From positions 1 through 42,648 of the forward strand of contig CAJNOQ010000713.1 in NCBI GenBank assembly GCA_905250885.1: a DNA stretch of 42,648 nt, read 5' to 3'. Position numbers and translations under genes: made by a program. The DNA comes from Didymodactylos carnosus (Eukaryota > Rotifera > Eurotatoria > Philodinida > Philodinidae). Below are positions 22,822-39,963 of the stretch, one piece after another. The notes under the pieces are model-generated. The model did no database searches and was not told the origin of the DNA. It was given only the letters and a program-made list of their open reading frames with translations. The stretch's first letter is position 1. Every line of letters starts with the position of its first letter.

Positions 22822-23300
22822 ATTTAGTAATTTTACAACCGCCTTCTTAGTTACTAGAGACTCAGACAGAATTCATTTCTGAAAGAATCAAAGAAGATAC
22901 CACGACCGGTGGTGCTTTTCACATTTATCTCAACAGTTGTTGAGTGAAAGTTACTAGATACAGTTTATGTTTAAAAGGATGAGTCATTTCTGATAGAATG
23001 AAAAGAAATACTTAACGTAGAGAAGCAGAACATGTTGTACAGTGATATCGAGCTTCGCTCTCGTCGTGTGAAAGTTATCGTTCTTTGTTCGATAAGAACA
23101 AGGAATAGTAACACCCTCATACGGTGTGGACGGAGTTTGTGTTGCTTGTCGTGCCCTAACTCTGTCTTTCTCGAAGGAAACCACCTGATGAGACCCTTGA
23201 GAAAGGTCGAAACCGGTCGTGGTATCTTCTTTGATTCTTTCAGAAATGAATTCTGTCTGAGTCTCTAGTAACTAAGAAGGCGGGTGTAAAATTACTAAAT
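22822..23300. repeat. Foldback element with ~88-bp near-perfect inverted arms
   Basis: Arms 22822-22910 and 23213-23300 are reverse complements over about 88 bp with only a few differences; the shared sequence includes GCCTTCTTAGTTACTAGAGA, CTCAGACAGAATTCATTTCT and GAAAGAATCAAAGAAGATAC. The ~300-bp interior is unrelated between sides and contains a smaller hairpin (GTTCTTTGTTC GATAA GAACAAGGA) near 23087-23112. Near-identity of the arms means the copy is young or is maintained by gene conversion. The inner edge of the right arm coincides exactly with the hammerhead core described separately. Confidence 0.85.
22901..23222 (+). ncRNA. Hammerhead ribozyme motif (complete core; cleavage-site base is G)
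   Basis: Positions 23185-23191 read CTGATGA, followed by stem II GACC/GGTC (23192-23195 with 23205-23208) capped by a 9-nt loop CTTGAGAAA, then GAAA (23209-23212) and C. These are all the invariant core residues C3 U4 G5 A6 N7 G8 A9 ... G12 A13 A14 A15.1. Stem III is formed by CCGGTCGTGG after GAAA pairing with CCACGACCGG of the left foldback arm, ending in G16.2-U16.1 at 22909-22910. Stem I pairs GTG-C-TTTTC (22912-22920) with GGAAA-C-CAC (23176-23184). The base at position 17 (22911) is G, whereas active hammerheads need A, C or U there, so this copy is probably inactive or weak. Topologically stem III is open and stem I is closed by a loop of ~255 nt, which is far larger than usual. Hammerheads are known from Penelope-like elements and retrozymes; here it sits in a foldback. 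Confidence 0.65.
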
Positions 23301-23456
23301 ATAATTAAATTTAAGTCGAGTTTTATATACAGATTTATTTGAAGAAAGGTGAATTTCTGGGAGTGGTCTCATTTTATAGCTCACGATTTCCTCTGCTTTA
23401 GACTATGCTCACCTCAAAATCCGAAATTTTTTTAAAATAGAGGGGGGTACCCTTAA

Positions 23457-24348
23457 AGGTTTCTCGTGGAAGCTCTTCCGTAAAGATTTCGTCATCGAAA
23501 TGTATCTTGTGCCTTCCATTCTAGTTTGGATTTTTGTCTGTTTAGTAACATGTACCATACTACACATGAAGTAGACAGTTATAATCAATTATGAAAGACA
23601 GAGAGAGAAGAAAAACAAATTATTAGTCTCATTCTTGCGTATAGCCGACACTAATATCCAGGAATGAAATTTAAGTTGCCCATTTATATAACAGGCTATA
23701 AAATGACATTAGTTTTTTACTTTTGTCGAAAAGCCATCGAATGAAACAAAAAAACTTTTGTAACTTAAATTTTCTGCGATTTTGAAGCTTTGCATAATTA
23801 TTCATTTCATTTTCCACTTTCACACTTTGAGATAAAACAGTCAATACATTTTTCGTAGAGAATTGAACGGGCTGCATTCCACAAAAGAAAATCAATTTCA
23901 TGAGTTTAAAGAACACGAGAAAAATCGAAAATACAAAGAGATCAGCCTTGTCTGTTTCACTCGTTAAAATATAACAGTCACGACACTGAAAAATATTCAG
24001 AGAGAGTATATCGGGTCGGGTTCAGATTTAGTTGCGGTCTCGTCGAGTTAGGTTCTCATTATCGGTGCAGATCTCTGATCTCCAAGCGGTTTGAATAAAT
24101 GCTTCAGGATGTTTTATAATTGTCGTAAAGTTTCATATTACCGGTTTTACAAAAATAAATAATTATATAAGAAACATAAGCCTTTTTAATTAAATTTCTT
24201 TCATTCAGTTACGTTGTTGAACCCAAAATCAAGGGTGCAAGTTACGTCGGGATTAGATACAACCTTAAAGGCTATAGGTATATTTTGAATGTATCATATA
24301 ATAGATTCTGTTTTCCGTTACTTTGTCAAAATCAACTCAAAGGAGCTA
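23457..24348. other. Spacer upstream of the GH81 gene
   Basis: No exon recognised. An in-frame ATG at 24289 would lengthen the GH81 protein by 20 residues but would bury the signal peptide, so this stretch is taken as 5' flank. Confidence 0.4.
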
Positions 24349-26954
24349 ATGAAAATGCTTTGTTCGTTATCAATTATATTGTTTGGCTGTTTTTATTACG
24401 TGTGTCCTATTGATGTATTACAACCAATATCTACATCGGCGCCAGGCTCATTATATCCTCGTATCACTCATCCGCGTCAACCTAAACGTTTAAATTTAGC
24501 TAATAAAGAACAACCGCTACATACAAATAAATATTTTGGCAATGCCTATATGGAATCAGGTAAAAATCCAATATTTTCACATCCCTATGTTTTGTTAGCC
24601 AATTTTGATAGCCCATATGGTGTTTCAATATCAAATAGTGAAGAATGGTCATTTGGTCCACAAATTGATTCGACACGTGTTAAATATTTCATAAATACCA
24701 TTCACAAAACACTACAAGTGAGTGCCACTGAATTTACAGGACAAAATTTTGAAATAACCAGTTTTGATGAGCCCGGTTTTTCATTCACCATGAAATTATT
24801 TCAATCGTCATCAACAATCACCATGCCAATTGTGAGAGGTATGACCTATGTTACATTTGAATATGCGAATGCAACACCAAAAATAACTACCGTTCATGCA
24901 ATATTAAATGTGAACGGACAATCGTCTGGTCAGGTCACCTGTGATCGATTTGAAATTGCGTTAAATAATGGTCAAATATGGATTTTGTACTCATTAAATG
25001 GTGAAATAACGTTAAACATCAATGGAAATGAACTAGTTGGTACAAGTAAAGTCACAAGTGTATTACGAGTGGTTAAAAAACAATCGGATTCAACTGCAAA
25101 TCAAGTATTAGATGCACATTCGACTGTTTATCCAACCGGTTGTACATTGAGTGCTGATGTAACTGGTACTAAAGGTACAATGACATTCAACTGGATATTG
25201 AAAGGTGATACAAGTAAAACATTACTCCATTTTACATTTCCCCATCATCGTCCGGTCATCTCAAATGCGACACCAACCGGTGTCAGAGCACAATCATCCA
25301 CAAAAGGTGAAATGATTGGTTACATTGGTAATGCATGGACATTAACCGAAACATTATCAACTATGGGCTTCTTGGCACCACGTGATCCAGCTACACAGTA
25401 CAACGATCATATTCGAGCTCAACTAAAAGTGGACGTCATTAATGAAGCTAATATAGCACAAGGAGATTATTATTTTAGTGGAAAAGAATATCATAAATAT
25501 GCATTATTATGTTTACTTGCAAATTATTATAACGAACAAACATTGAAAACACAATGCATTCAAACACTTCAAACGAAATTTAATATTTTACTTGAAGGAA
25601 AAAATTCAAATGCATTAAGATATGATACAACATATAAGGGAGCTGTTTCATCTGCTGGTCTTGGTCCACTGCAAGAATTAGCTGATTTTGGTAATTCATA
25701 TTATAATGACCATCATTATCATTGGGGTTACTTCATCAACACGGCAGCAATTATCGCCGAACTTGATCCAACTTATATACCGAAAATGAAAGATTGGATT
25801 GAAATTCTATTACGTGATGCCAATAATCCGTCACCAAAAGATACTAATTTTCCGCAATTTCGCTATTTCGATTGGTTTTCTGGACACAGCTGGAGTCAAG
25901 TAAGTAAGCTACTTAATATTTATTTATGATAATAAAATTTTTTACAAATCCATAGGGTTTGTTCGAAAGTGCTGATGGCAAAGATCAAGAAAGTACATCC
26001 GAAGAAGTTAATTTTCATTATGGTTTGGCACTATGGGGTAAAAGACAATAAACAACAGAAAGAACTCAAATTTTTATAACTATCATTCTTTCGTTTAAGG
26101 TAAAGCAACAAAAACGCCCCAGTTAGAAGGTCTTGGTCGATTAATGCTTGCCACAGCAAAACGTGCAATTCAAACATATTTTTTGATGTCAGATGATAAT
26201 ACTGCATTACCAAAACAATTCATAAAAAACAAAGTAACAGGAATTTTCTTCGAAAACAAGGCCGACTACGCAACGTGGTTTGGTGCAAATCCCGAATTTA
26301 TTCATGGCATACAGTAAGTCTCTAAAGTGATCTTCATTTATTAATCACCTGCTTTTGTTCATCTCAGAATGATTCCAGCTACACCCATAACAGAAGAAGT
26401 TCGTCTACCAAAATTTGTTGAAGAAGAATGGAACCAAATATTATCCAAAGTTGTCGGGAACGCAGTTGAGGGTTGGAAAAGTTTATTATACATGAATTAT
26501 GCAATTATAAATAGAGGTGAAGGATTTGCTCAATTACTCAAAGTCCCACTTGATAATGGAGTTTCGCGAACATGGGCTTTGGTGAGTTGATAACATAAAC
26601 AGATATCAAACGATATAACATGTAAATATTTGCCATATTTAGTATTGGGCTGCCACACGTCCAAACTCAAATGATGGAACTCTGCCACCTGTAACAGATC
26701 CAACAACAACGCCGTCCGTAACGGGAACAACAACCGGCACAACATCTGGAAATGAGTGCACATTGCCATTGAATAAACCGTGTAAAAGTCTCGCAGCACC
26801 GGGAGATATTAACAATGGATTAGGGATGTTTTACGATGTCAATTGTCAACAAGGTGGTGTAGGATGTAATCACATTCAACATTTATGTCGATTATGTGCA
26901 AAAGATCCAGCAGTATATAACAAACCTTATATTCCGTGTCCTGCATGTGTTTAA
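24349..26954 (+). CDS. Secreted endo-1,3-beta-glucanase, GH81 family
   Basis: Hydrolyses beta-1,3-glucan (fungal wall, callose, laminarin or paramylon-like polymers) outside the cell or in the gut. Five exons (24349-25899, 25956-26037, 26100-26313, 26368-26581, 26643-26954) join in frame to 790 residues through introns of 54-61 bp. The start at 24349 gives a good signal peptide, [19 protein letters not shown]81 landmarks: [18 protein letters not shown] near residue 75; [20 protein letters not shown] from D454; [11 protein letters not shown] at the end of exon 1; and [20 protein letters not shown] from residue 518, which holds the conserved glutamates of the family's active-site region (E529, E533). 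After YWAATRPN there is a Thr/Pro-rich linker ([15 protein letters not shown]) and a ~60-residue Cys-rich C-terminal domain ([18 protein letters not shown] ... CRLC ... PCPAC). GH81 is normal in fungi, oomycetes, bacteria and plants but not in most animals, so horizontal acquisition followed by intron gain is likely. Confidence 0.95.
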
Positions 26955-27078
26955 AGTTATTGAATGGATAGTTTTTAATATTTTTCATTTTATTTGTCTA
27001 ATATTTACTCACTACCGCTATAGAAGGCAGCTCTTTGGTTGTTTCTGTCGTCGGGATATGAGGCAACATCAGTTCATT

Positions 27079-27084
27079 AATAAA
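27079..27084 (+). other. Polyadenylation signal of the GH81 gene
   Basis: AATAAA about 125 bp after the stop codon, on the coding strand. Confidence 0.35.
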
Positions 27085-27156
27085 ACTGGTTGTTGAACGA
27101 GGTCTAATGTCAGAAAAGCACAAAAAAAGATACTTAACAGTGTGTTTACAATTCTG

Positions 27157-28440
27157 TTAAAGATCGTGTAGGTTTTCTAATGAGACAGCATGAGCATACA
27201 TCTCTGCTCGTAAAACTGCTCGCGTAGTTAGTTCTGTACAGTAATGTTTTAACTTGGGTAATCTGCTTTCTTGATGAATGTATGTAGTCAAGGTGTAGCA
27301 TGATACTTCCAGTGCACCTCTTAATCTTTTATCTTGCAATATTTACAGCTCCTTCTATATTTTATCGTCCGCTTTTAGTAAGGCTACTGCTCCATAGGTT
27401 AAAAAAACTGGTCAGATAAATGATTTAAATAGGTTGGTCATCATTCTATAATTTAATTATGGCGAAGATGTAGAGAGGAACCGCAACAGACTAATTCTGT
27501 ATTGTGTGCGATCCTTAATATGTGTAGTGTGATTTTTCCACGAAAGAGTTTGATCAGAAATCACCCCTAAATACCTGGCATATGGTAGCAGTGTACAGTT
27601 GTTCTTCCAACAGTCACTGCAACGGGATTTTTGTATTTTTTACGTGGCTGCGGCCCGAAATAAAGAAGTTCCGTTTTGATTGACTGTAACGTTAGTTTCC
27701 AAGATCGACACCAACGTTGAAAAGCGTCTACCGATTCTTGCAGCCGTTTGTTTAGACATGATGTGGTGTTACAAGTCATTCATAGCGCTGTATCGTTAGC
27801 AAATAAGCCATAGTGAGTGTGATCTGGTATGTTACTCATTGAACCTGCAGTATATAATATGTACAGAACTGGCGATAAAGGAGATCCTTGAGACGTTTTA
27901 CTTCTTAAATCGAATTTGTTTGATAACACGTTTCTAGTTCGATTGCAGCTGTTCTGTCGTTGAGAAAGAAAGGATATAATCCAACTAGTGATATAGTTCG
28001 ACAGCTTCAGATCAAATAATTTGTAGACTAGACCATCATACCAAATAGAGTCAAATACCCGCTGGACATCAAAAAGCTGACGACTGAGTGTTTTCTGTTG
28101 CTTAGATGTTTTCTAGTAAAGGCTAAGACTGTCATTAATCAGTCTTTCATTATCTTTTTCATTATTTCACCTATTCCACTTAGCAAACTGATGGCTTAGG
28201 ATAGCTAGCTGGATCATCCTTTCTTTTCTTTGGTTTTAATAATAAAATAATGTAGGCATGTTTCCATGGAGTCGGAACATAGCTAACATTTAGTGGTCCA
28301 CTGAATAGCTGTGTTAAATGATTTACAAGTGATGGTGTGAAATTTTTAAGGCGTCTATTATGGAGGTGATCTGGACCCCGCGAAATGTTTTTTAATCTTT
28401 TCTGATAATAAGTGACTTCTTTTAGGGTAATTCTTTCGGT
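27157..28440 (-). pseudogene. Dead non-LTR retrotransposon reverse transcriptase
   Basis: Conceptual minus-strand translation gives reverse-transcriptase blocks in order but with stops and frameshifts: ISRGPDHLHNRRLKNF and YVPTPWKHAYIILLLKPKK (fingers, normally followed by the SYRPISL block, here PASYPKPSV), then FDSIWYDGLVYKLFDLKLSN and ITSWIISFLSQRQ, then KTSQGSPLSPVLYILYTAGS, then HYGLFANDTALWM, the catalytic YADD block, whose first Asp is Asn here. Next are LQESVDAFQRWCRSWKLTL and KTELLYFGPQ, then YLGVxxDxxLSW-type and SRLPKLKHYC-type 3' segments. The block order and the SWKNHT piece resemble jockey/CR1-like non-LTR elements. No endonuclease domain or poly-A tail was found. The loss of the catalytic Asp and multiple stops make it inactive. 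Confidence 0.85.
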
Positions 28441-28459
28441 ACTAGACAGAATAGACTAC

Positions 28460-28712
28460 TTAGATAGAACGTTCATTTCTCTACAAAATGAGATATTTTC
28501 CACGTTTACATTGCTTAGCTAAATCAAATCGCATCAAAAACTCGAAAAGAACGCATTAACGGCTAAAAGATGAGTGATTTTACTGATGTTGTTGTACAAC
28601 AGTTCCGTATTGACTCCAGCTCAGTCATTCTTCAACTTAAAAATGTGGAAAATGTTGTTCGGCGATAATTGCTGTAACAACATTTTGTAGAGAAATGAAC
28701 ATTCTGTCTAAT
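28460..28712. repeat. Inverted repeat next to the reverse transcriptase
   Basis: TTAGATAGAACGTTCATTTC plus TCTACAAAATG at the left is matched in reverse complement at 28682-28712 (CATTTTGTAGAGAAATGAAC then ATTCTGTCTAA). A second block, ATTTTCCACGTTTA on the left and its inverse near 28640-28660, continues the arms after an indel. Probably a small foldback/MITE inserted at or into the upstream edge of the dead retrotransposon. Confidence 0.6.
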
Positions 28713-29674
28713 GGTATGTTTAAAAAAAATTTCAATGTACTTTGCAGTTGGTAGGTCTTCCGGAAAACCCGGAATTTCAAAGAGCTATATCTCAAAACCG
28801 GAGATAAGATATTGAGATCTCAGTTGATTCATATGTTTCAAAACGTATAGAGTCCGAAAATGTCCATTGGGGTCAACAAAAATGGGAAAACGTAGTTAAA
28901 AATAGCTTGAGGGACCATCAAAAATCAAATAAGTGCCACAATGCTTGTGAAAGATGGCTCTCAGTAGAATTAGGAGCAATGTGGACTATTAAAAACTACA
29001 TTTCTAGATAGAACTAACGGCGAGGAATCTGATACACATATTGCTTTTGAGTTTAGAGTTCGAGTTGATGGTGAAAAACCCTTTAATACGACAGATCTTC
29101 ATGATTTTCACCATTTTAGAACAAGTGCAGTAGAACAATGACGCATTTTGAAATGTGTTTAAATGAGACATTTTATTCATTTTTGTCTCTAGTCTATATC
29201 CTAAAGCGTTGAGATTTGTCGCTTTTGTCATTTCTGAGATAATTAGGTATGAATTGCGTCTTGGAACCTATAAAATCCCCAAATGTCGGATCTTCCCCGT
29301 ATCTCATACCAATATTTTCAAACTTTTTAGATGCTTTACTCAGAATTAAATGCTCTTTCAAATGAGATCTGTCGATTTTTGCGGCAGACCTTCATGTAAC
29401 GTGTGAAACAGTAGCGAAAGAATTATCTTTTACAGTAATTTCTGGTATATTCGAGTAGTAGTTTGTGCTTATAATATTGTCTTTTGTCCGCCTCCAAATC
29501 GTACTTTTTCCAGAAACATAATTGTGCTTTTTGTAGAAATATATTTTTAGAAACTACTGCCATCTATACATAGGAAGATTAATTCACAACAAAATAATTC
29601 TAGGTTATAATACAAAAAATCAAAAATAGAAAAATAATCAACTAACATCACAGAGCTGCTCTCGTTCAATTCTT
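28713..29674. other. Spacer with repeat-like sequence
   Basis: Between the inverted repeat and the 3' end of the ABCC4-like gene. Text such as CCGGAAAACCCGGAATTTCA suggests an old element, but I cannot delimit it. No gene seen; the minus-strand open frame at 29004-29231 has no recognisable feature. Confidence 0.35.
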
Positions 29675-37492
<7,818 letters not shown>

Positions 37493-38574
37493 TTCTTCGA
37501 TATTTTAATGGAAGAAAAGAAGTAAAAGAAATGTAGACTTCAAGAAATCTACAACGTGCGTTGTGTCGTTTCTATTAAGTCAAAATAGATGAAATGTATC
37601 TTTGTCTTATTATGTAACTCAAATAATTTTCCTATCCTTATTTCCTATTGTTGTACGCGCTGACCCATACTCTACTCTTTTCTCTTCTCTAAGAAGAAAT
37701 ATCTTTTCTGACTTTTTTTTCCTCTAAGCTACTATATCTGGACTATGCTATAGTTTAGTCGATTCTCTTCTCTTTCGGTTAGTTATTCAAAACCTTTACT
37801 TTTGCTGTGGTAAGACAATCTGTTTTTTTTTCTTCATATTTTTTTCTGTCTATATACAGAACTAATGCCTATCATTCTGCTTATAGTGAAATAGTCGTTA
37901 AGGCCTCTATTATTTCATTCAGAAAGTGTGTTATTTTTATGGCTTCAAATGAACTGAAACTTTGTTTTGCTATTCTCTTTACAAATCGATATAAATAAAA
38001 TTTGATTGCTTATAAAAATAAAACTTATTTCTCAAAAATAAATATTCTACGATTTTCTTCTTTAATGTATGTGTATCGTGTTATAAAAAATTGCATATCG
38101 TGCTAGCAAAGCAAAGTAGAAGTCACACAAATAGGAGAAATGTAATATTTTTTACTCATTTACTCACAAAATACAATATTACATTTTTTTCAGTCTTCAT
38201 TTCTGCTTACTCATCCAAAAAAATGATTTTATTTACCCGATTAGCTAAAACCTCAAAGTTATCAAAAATGAAGTAATATAAGGTGATACAATCACAGCCA
38301 TATTTTATTCTATAAAATGTTAAAGAAATATTTTTTTGTTATACAACATCATTCATCCTCGTTTCGTGGTTGAGTATATCGTTTTTTTCCACATTAATAA
38401 ATTTATAAAAAAAATGCTCAACATATGTTTTCCATTCGTCTCAAGAGCTCATATATCTTGCACGTGAGAAAAGCAAATATGGTTCTATACATTATAAAAA
38501 TAAAAAAAGTACTTGATATAAAATACTTTTGGCTACACGGTCGAAATGAGTTGTTAAGAATATAAATTGAGTGA
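37493..38574. other. Upstream region of the ABCC4-like gene
   Basis: Holds the promoter side of the minus-strand ABCC gene. Pyrimidine-rich (TTTTCTTC-type) between 37670 and 37740. Two small plus-strand open frames (37807-37998 and 38091-38276) have no recognisable features. No repeat identified. Confidence 0.4.
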
Positions 38575-38775
38575 GAAAATGATGATTATCATAACGGTAC
38601 GTTATGCACAAAATTTTGGTTCACTTCTGGGAGAAAATGCATTTTAGTTAACGATATTTGTAAAAAATGTTTGCCGGAAGGACAGATAAAATTTCATGAA
38701 CAACGTTTTCATCTACTGGTATCAAAACCATCACATAACAAGAAGTATATTGAAAAAGAGAACAAAAAAAAGTAA
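38575..38775 (+). pseudogene. Cys/His-rich open fragment, possibly Penelope-like linker
   Basis: A 66-codon stop-free stretch without ATG reads LCTKFWFTSGRKCILVND, then CKKCLPEGQIKFHEQRFH, ending in a lysine run next to a good donor (AA|GTAAGTT at 38770). The second part fits C-x2-C-x8-H-x4-H, a zinc-binding spacing. Penelope-like retroelements have a CCHH motif between reverse transcriptase and GIY-YIG endonuclease, and a GIY-YIG piece lies 0.6 kb downstream on the same strand, with a foldback between them. The link is inference; it could also be an exon of an unknown gene. Confidence 0.3.
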
Positions 38776-38865
38776 GTTATACCGATACTGATTGTTGACC
38801 TTGTTCTTTTCTTCGCAAACATTTCTGTACGCTGCCATTTCAGACAAGAATCTTGACGGCTGAAT

Positions 38866-39255
38866 CGCGTAACGCTCCTACTGGAGTGTAAGTGCGTTAC
38901 TGTTTTTACTCTTTTTGTTTACGTTGCAATATTTGAAAGGAACATTGTATAAATTTGAGAGACGTCTTGTTTTGTAGCTAAAAGCGTGCCTTTTAAATTC
39001 CGTCACATGATTAACTCGGTTGACTCAATCGTGCTTGCGTCATAATCGAAATAGCAGCATCTCCAAAAAAAATAAATTTTAGTTTTCAGCTTACTGCATC
39101 TTAGTTGTAGTGTAAATACGATTGAGTAAACCGACTTGATCCCAGGATGGTGTGCACACTTTCAGCTACAAAACAAAACGTCTCTCAAATTTCCATAATG
39201 TTCCTTTCAAATATTGTAACATAAATAAAAAGAGTACCGGTAGCACAGTTACGCG
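38866..39255. repeat. Foldback element between Cys/His fragment and GIY-YIG fragment
   Basis: Ends are CGCGTAAC at 38866 and GTTACGCG at 39255. Arms pair over ~110 bp at each side: left ATTTGAAAGGAACATT, AAATTTGAGAGACGT and TTGTTTTGTAGCT are matched in inverse at 39164-39225; a second inner block CGGTTGACTCAATCGT (39018-39033) pairs with ACGATTGAGTAAACCG (39118-39133). No obvious target duplication. It separates two open fragments on the plus strand, so it may have interrupted a retroelement. Confidence 0.75.
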
Positions 39256-39351
39256 AGTAGAGTATATTTTTATAGCGATTCAACCGTAGAGTAAATTTCG
39301 ATATTTGACTGAGAGTTTCAACTCGCAGACAACTCGATTTCAACGTGATGA

Positions 39352-39963
39352 AATAAAGAAAAATGTTCTGAATGCGGAGAAACTTACATTGGTAAAACGT
39401 GTCGTCATTTAAAAACACGTGTTGATGAACATCTGATAGCTCAAGAGAAAATTATCTTATCTCAGACAAAACTCATGCCAAAAAATATCTCGAAACAAGT
39501 AACAGTATCGAAAAGACCTGTTACGACCATCTCTAGACAAGGACGCGTAACACGATCACAAACTAACAAAATTCAGAGAACTGTTGTAAAAATGGATCAA
39601 GAAGATCTAGAAGATTCTTTTAGTACGCTGGCAAATGTCAATGCAGGTAACAGCGCTACAGAACCGCAGGCAAAATCAGCTATTGCGAAACACTATAAAA
39701 ATACAGGATATGTAATGAAGAATTCGGATTTTCGAATTATACTCTCAGAACAACATAAATATCGATTACTAGTTAAAGAATCACTCTTAATTAGATCGGA
39801 AGTGCCAGTTCTAAATGGAACAGATCGATCAGTTCCTCTTTATGTTTTTCCAGACGGTGTAGAGAAAAAGAAAACAATTAGAGATGGAAGATTCATACCA
39901 CCAGAAAAAGTCAGTTATAAAAGAATAAAAATAAAAAATACATACACATCACTGTATAGATAA
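39352..39963 (+). pseudogene. Penelope-like element fragment: GIY-YIG endonuclease domain
   Basis: A 203-codon frame opens after a TGA and ends at the TAA at 39961-39963. It begins KCSECGETYIGKTCRHLKTR then VDEH, the N-terminal half of a GIY-YIG nuclease as in Penelope-like elements (C-x2-C ... YIG.T.R.L..R..EH). After ~81 residues of basic, Ser/Thr-rich linker (including RPVTTISRQGRVTRSQTNK) it resumes SAIAKHYKNTGYVMKN, then YRLLVKESLLIRSEVPVLNG, which matches the SA.A.H ... E.L.I ... LN half, with the catalytic Glu in KESL. The reverse-transcriptase half is not present upstream, so this is a 5'-truncated element or a captured domain. The long linker inside the domain is odd, yet the frame is intact over 600 nt, which hints at youth or use. 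An ATG at 39475 lies inside the linker and is not a sensible start for a nuclease. Confidence 0.75.

Larger units (their letters stand above)
22233..23452. mobile_element. TTAA-flanked non-autonomous DNA element (piggyBac-type target)
   Basis: A TTAA at 22229-22232 is followed by GGGTACCCCCTCACC, and the other end reads GGGGGGTACCC followed by TTAA at 23453-23456. The ends are therefore inverted (GGGTACCCCC) with a TTAA target duplication, the insertion habit of the piggyBac superfamily. No transposase frame is present in the 1.2 kb, so it would depend on a partner. The interior contains a nested foldback at 22822-23300. Terminal repeats are short (about 10-12 bp, itself containing the palindrome GGGTACCC), which leaves some room for coincidence. 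Confidence 0.6.

Noticed and set aside
23184..23230. Compact type I hammerhead using only sequence after GAAAC
   Set aside because: No stem III hairpin followed by UH and a matching stem I is found downstream; the fold works only with the left foldback arm.
24289..24348. Upstream in-frame ATG for the GH81 gene
   Set aside because: Would place 20 charged/mixed residues before the signal peptide; the ATG at 24349 gives a clean secretory start.
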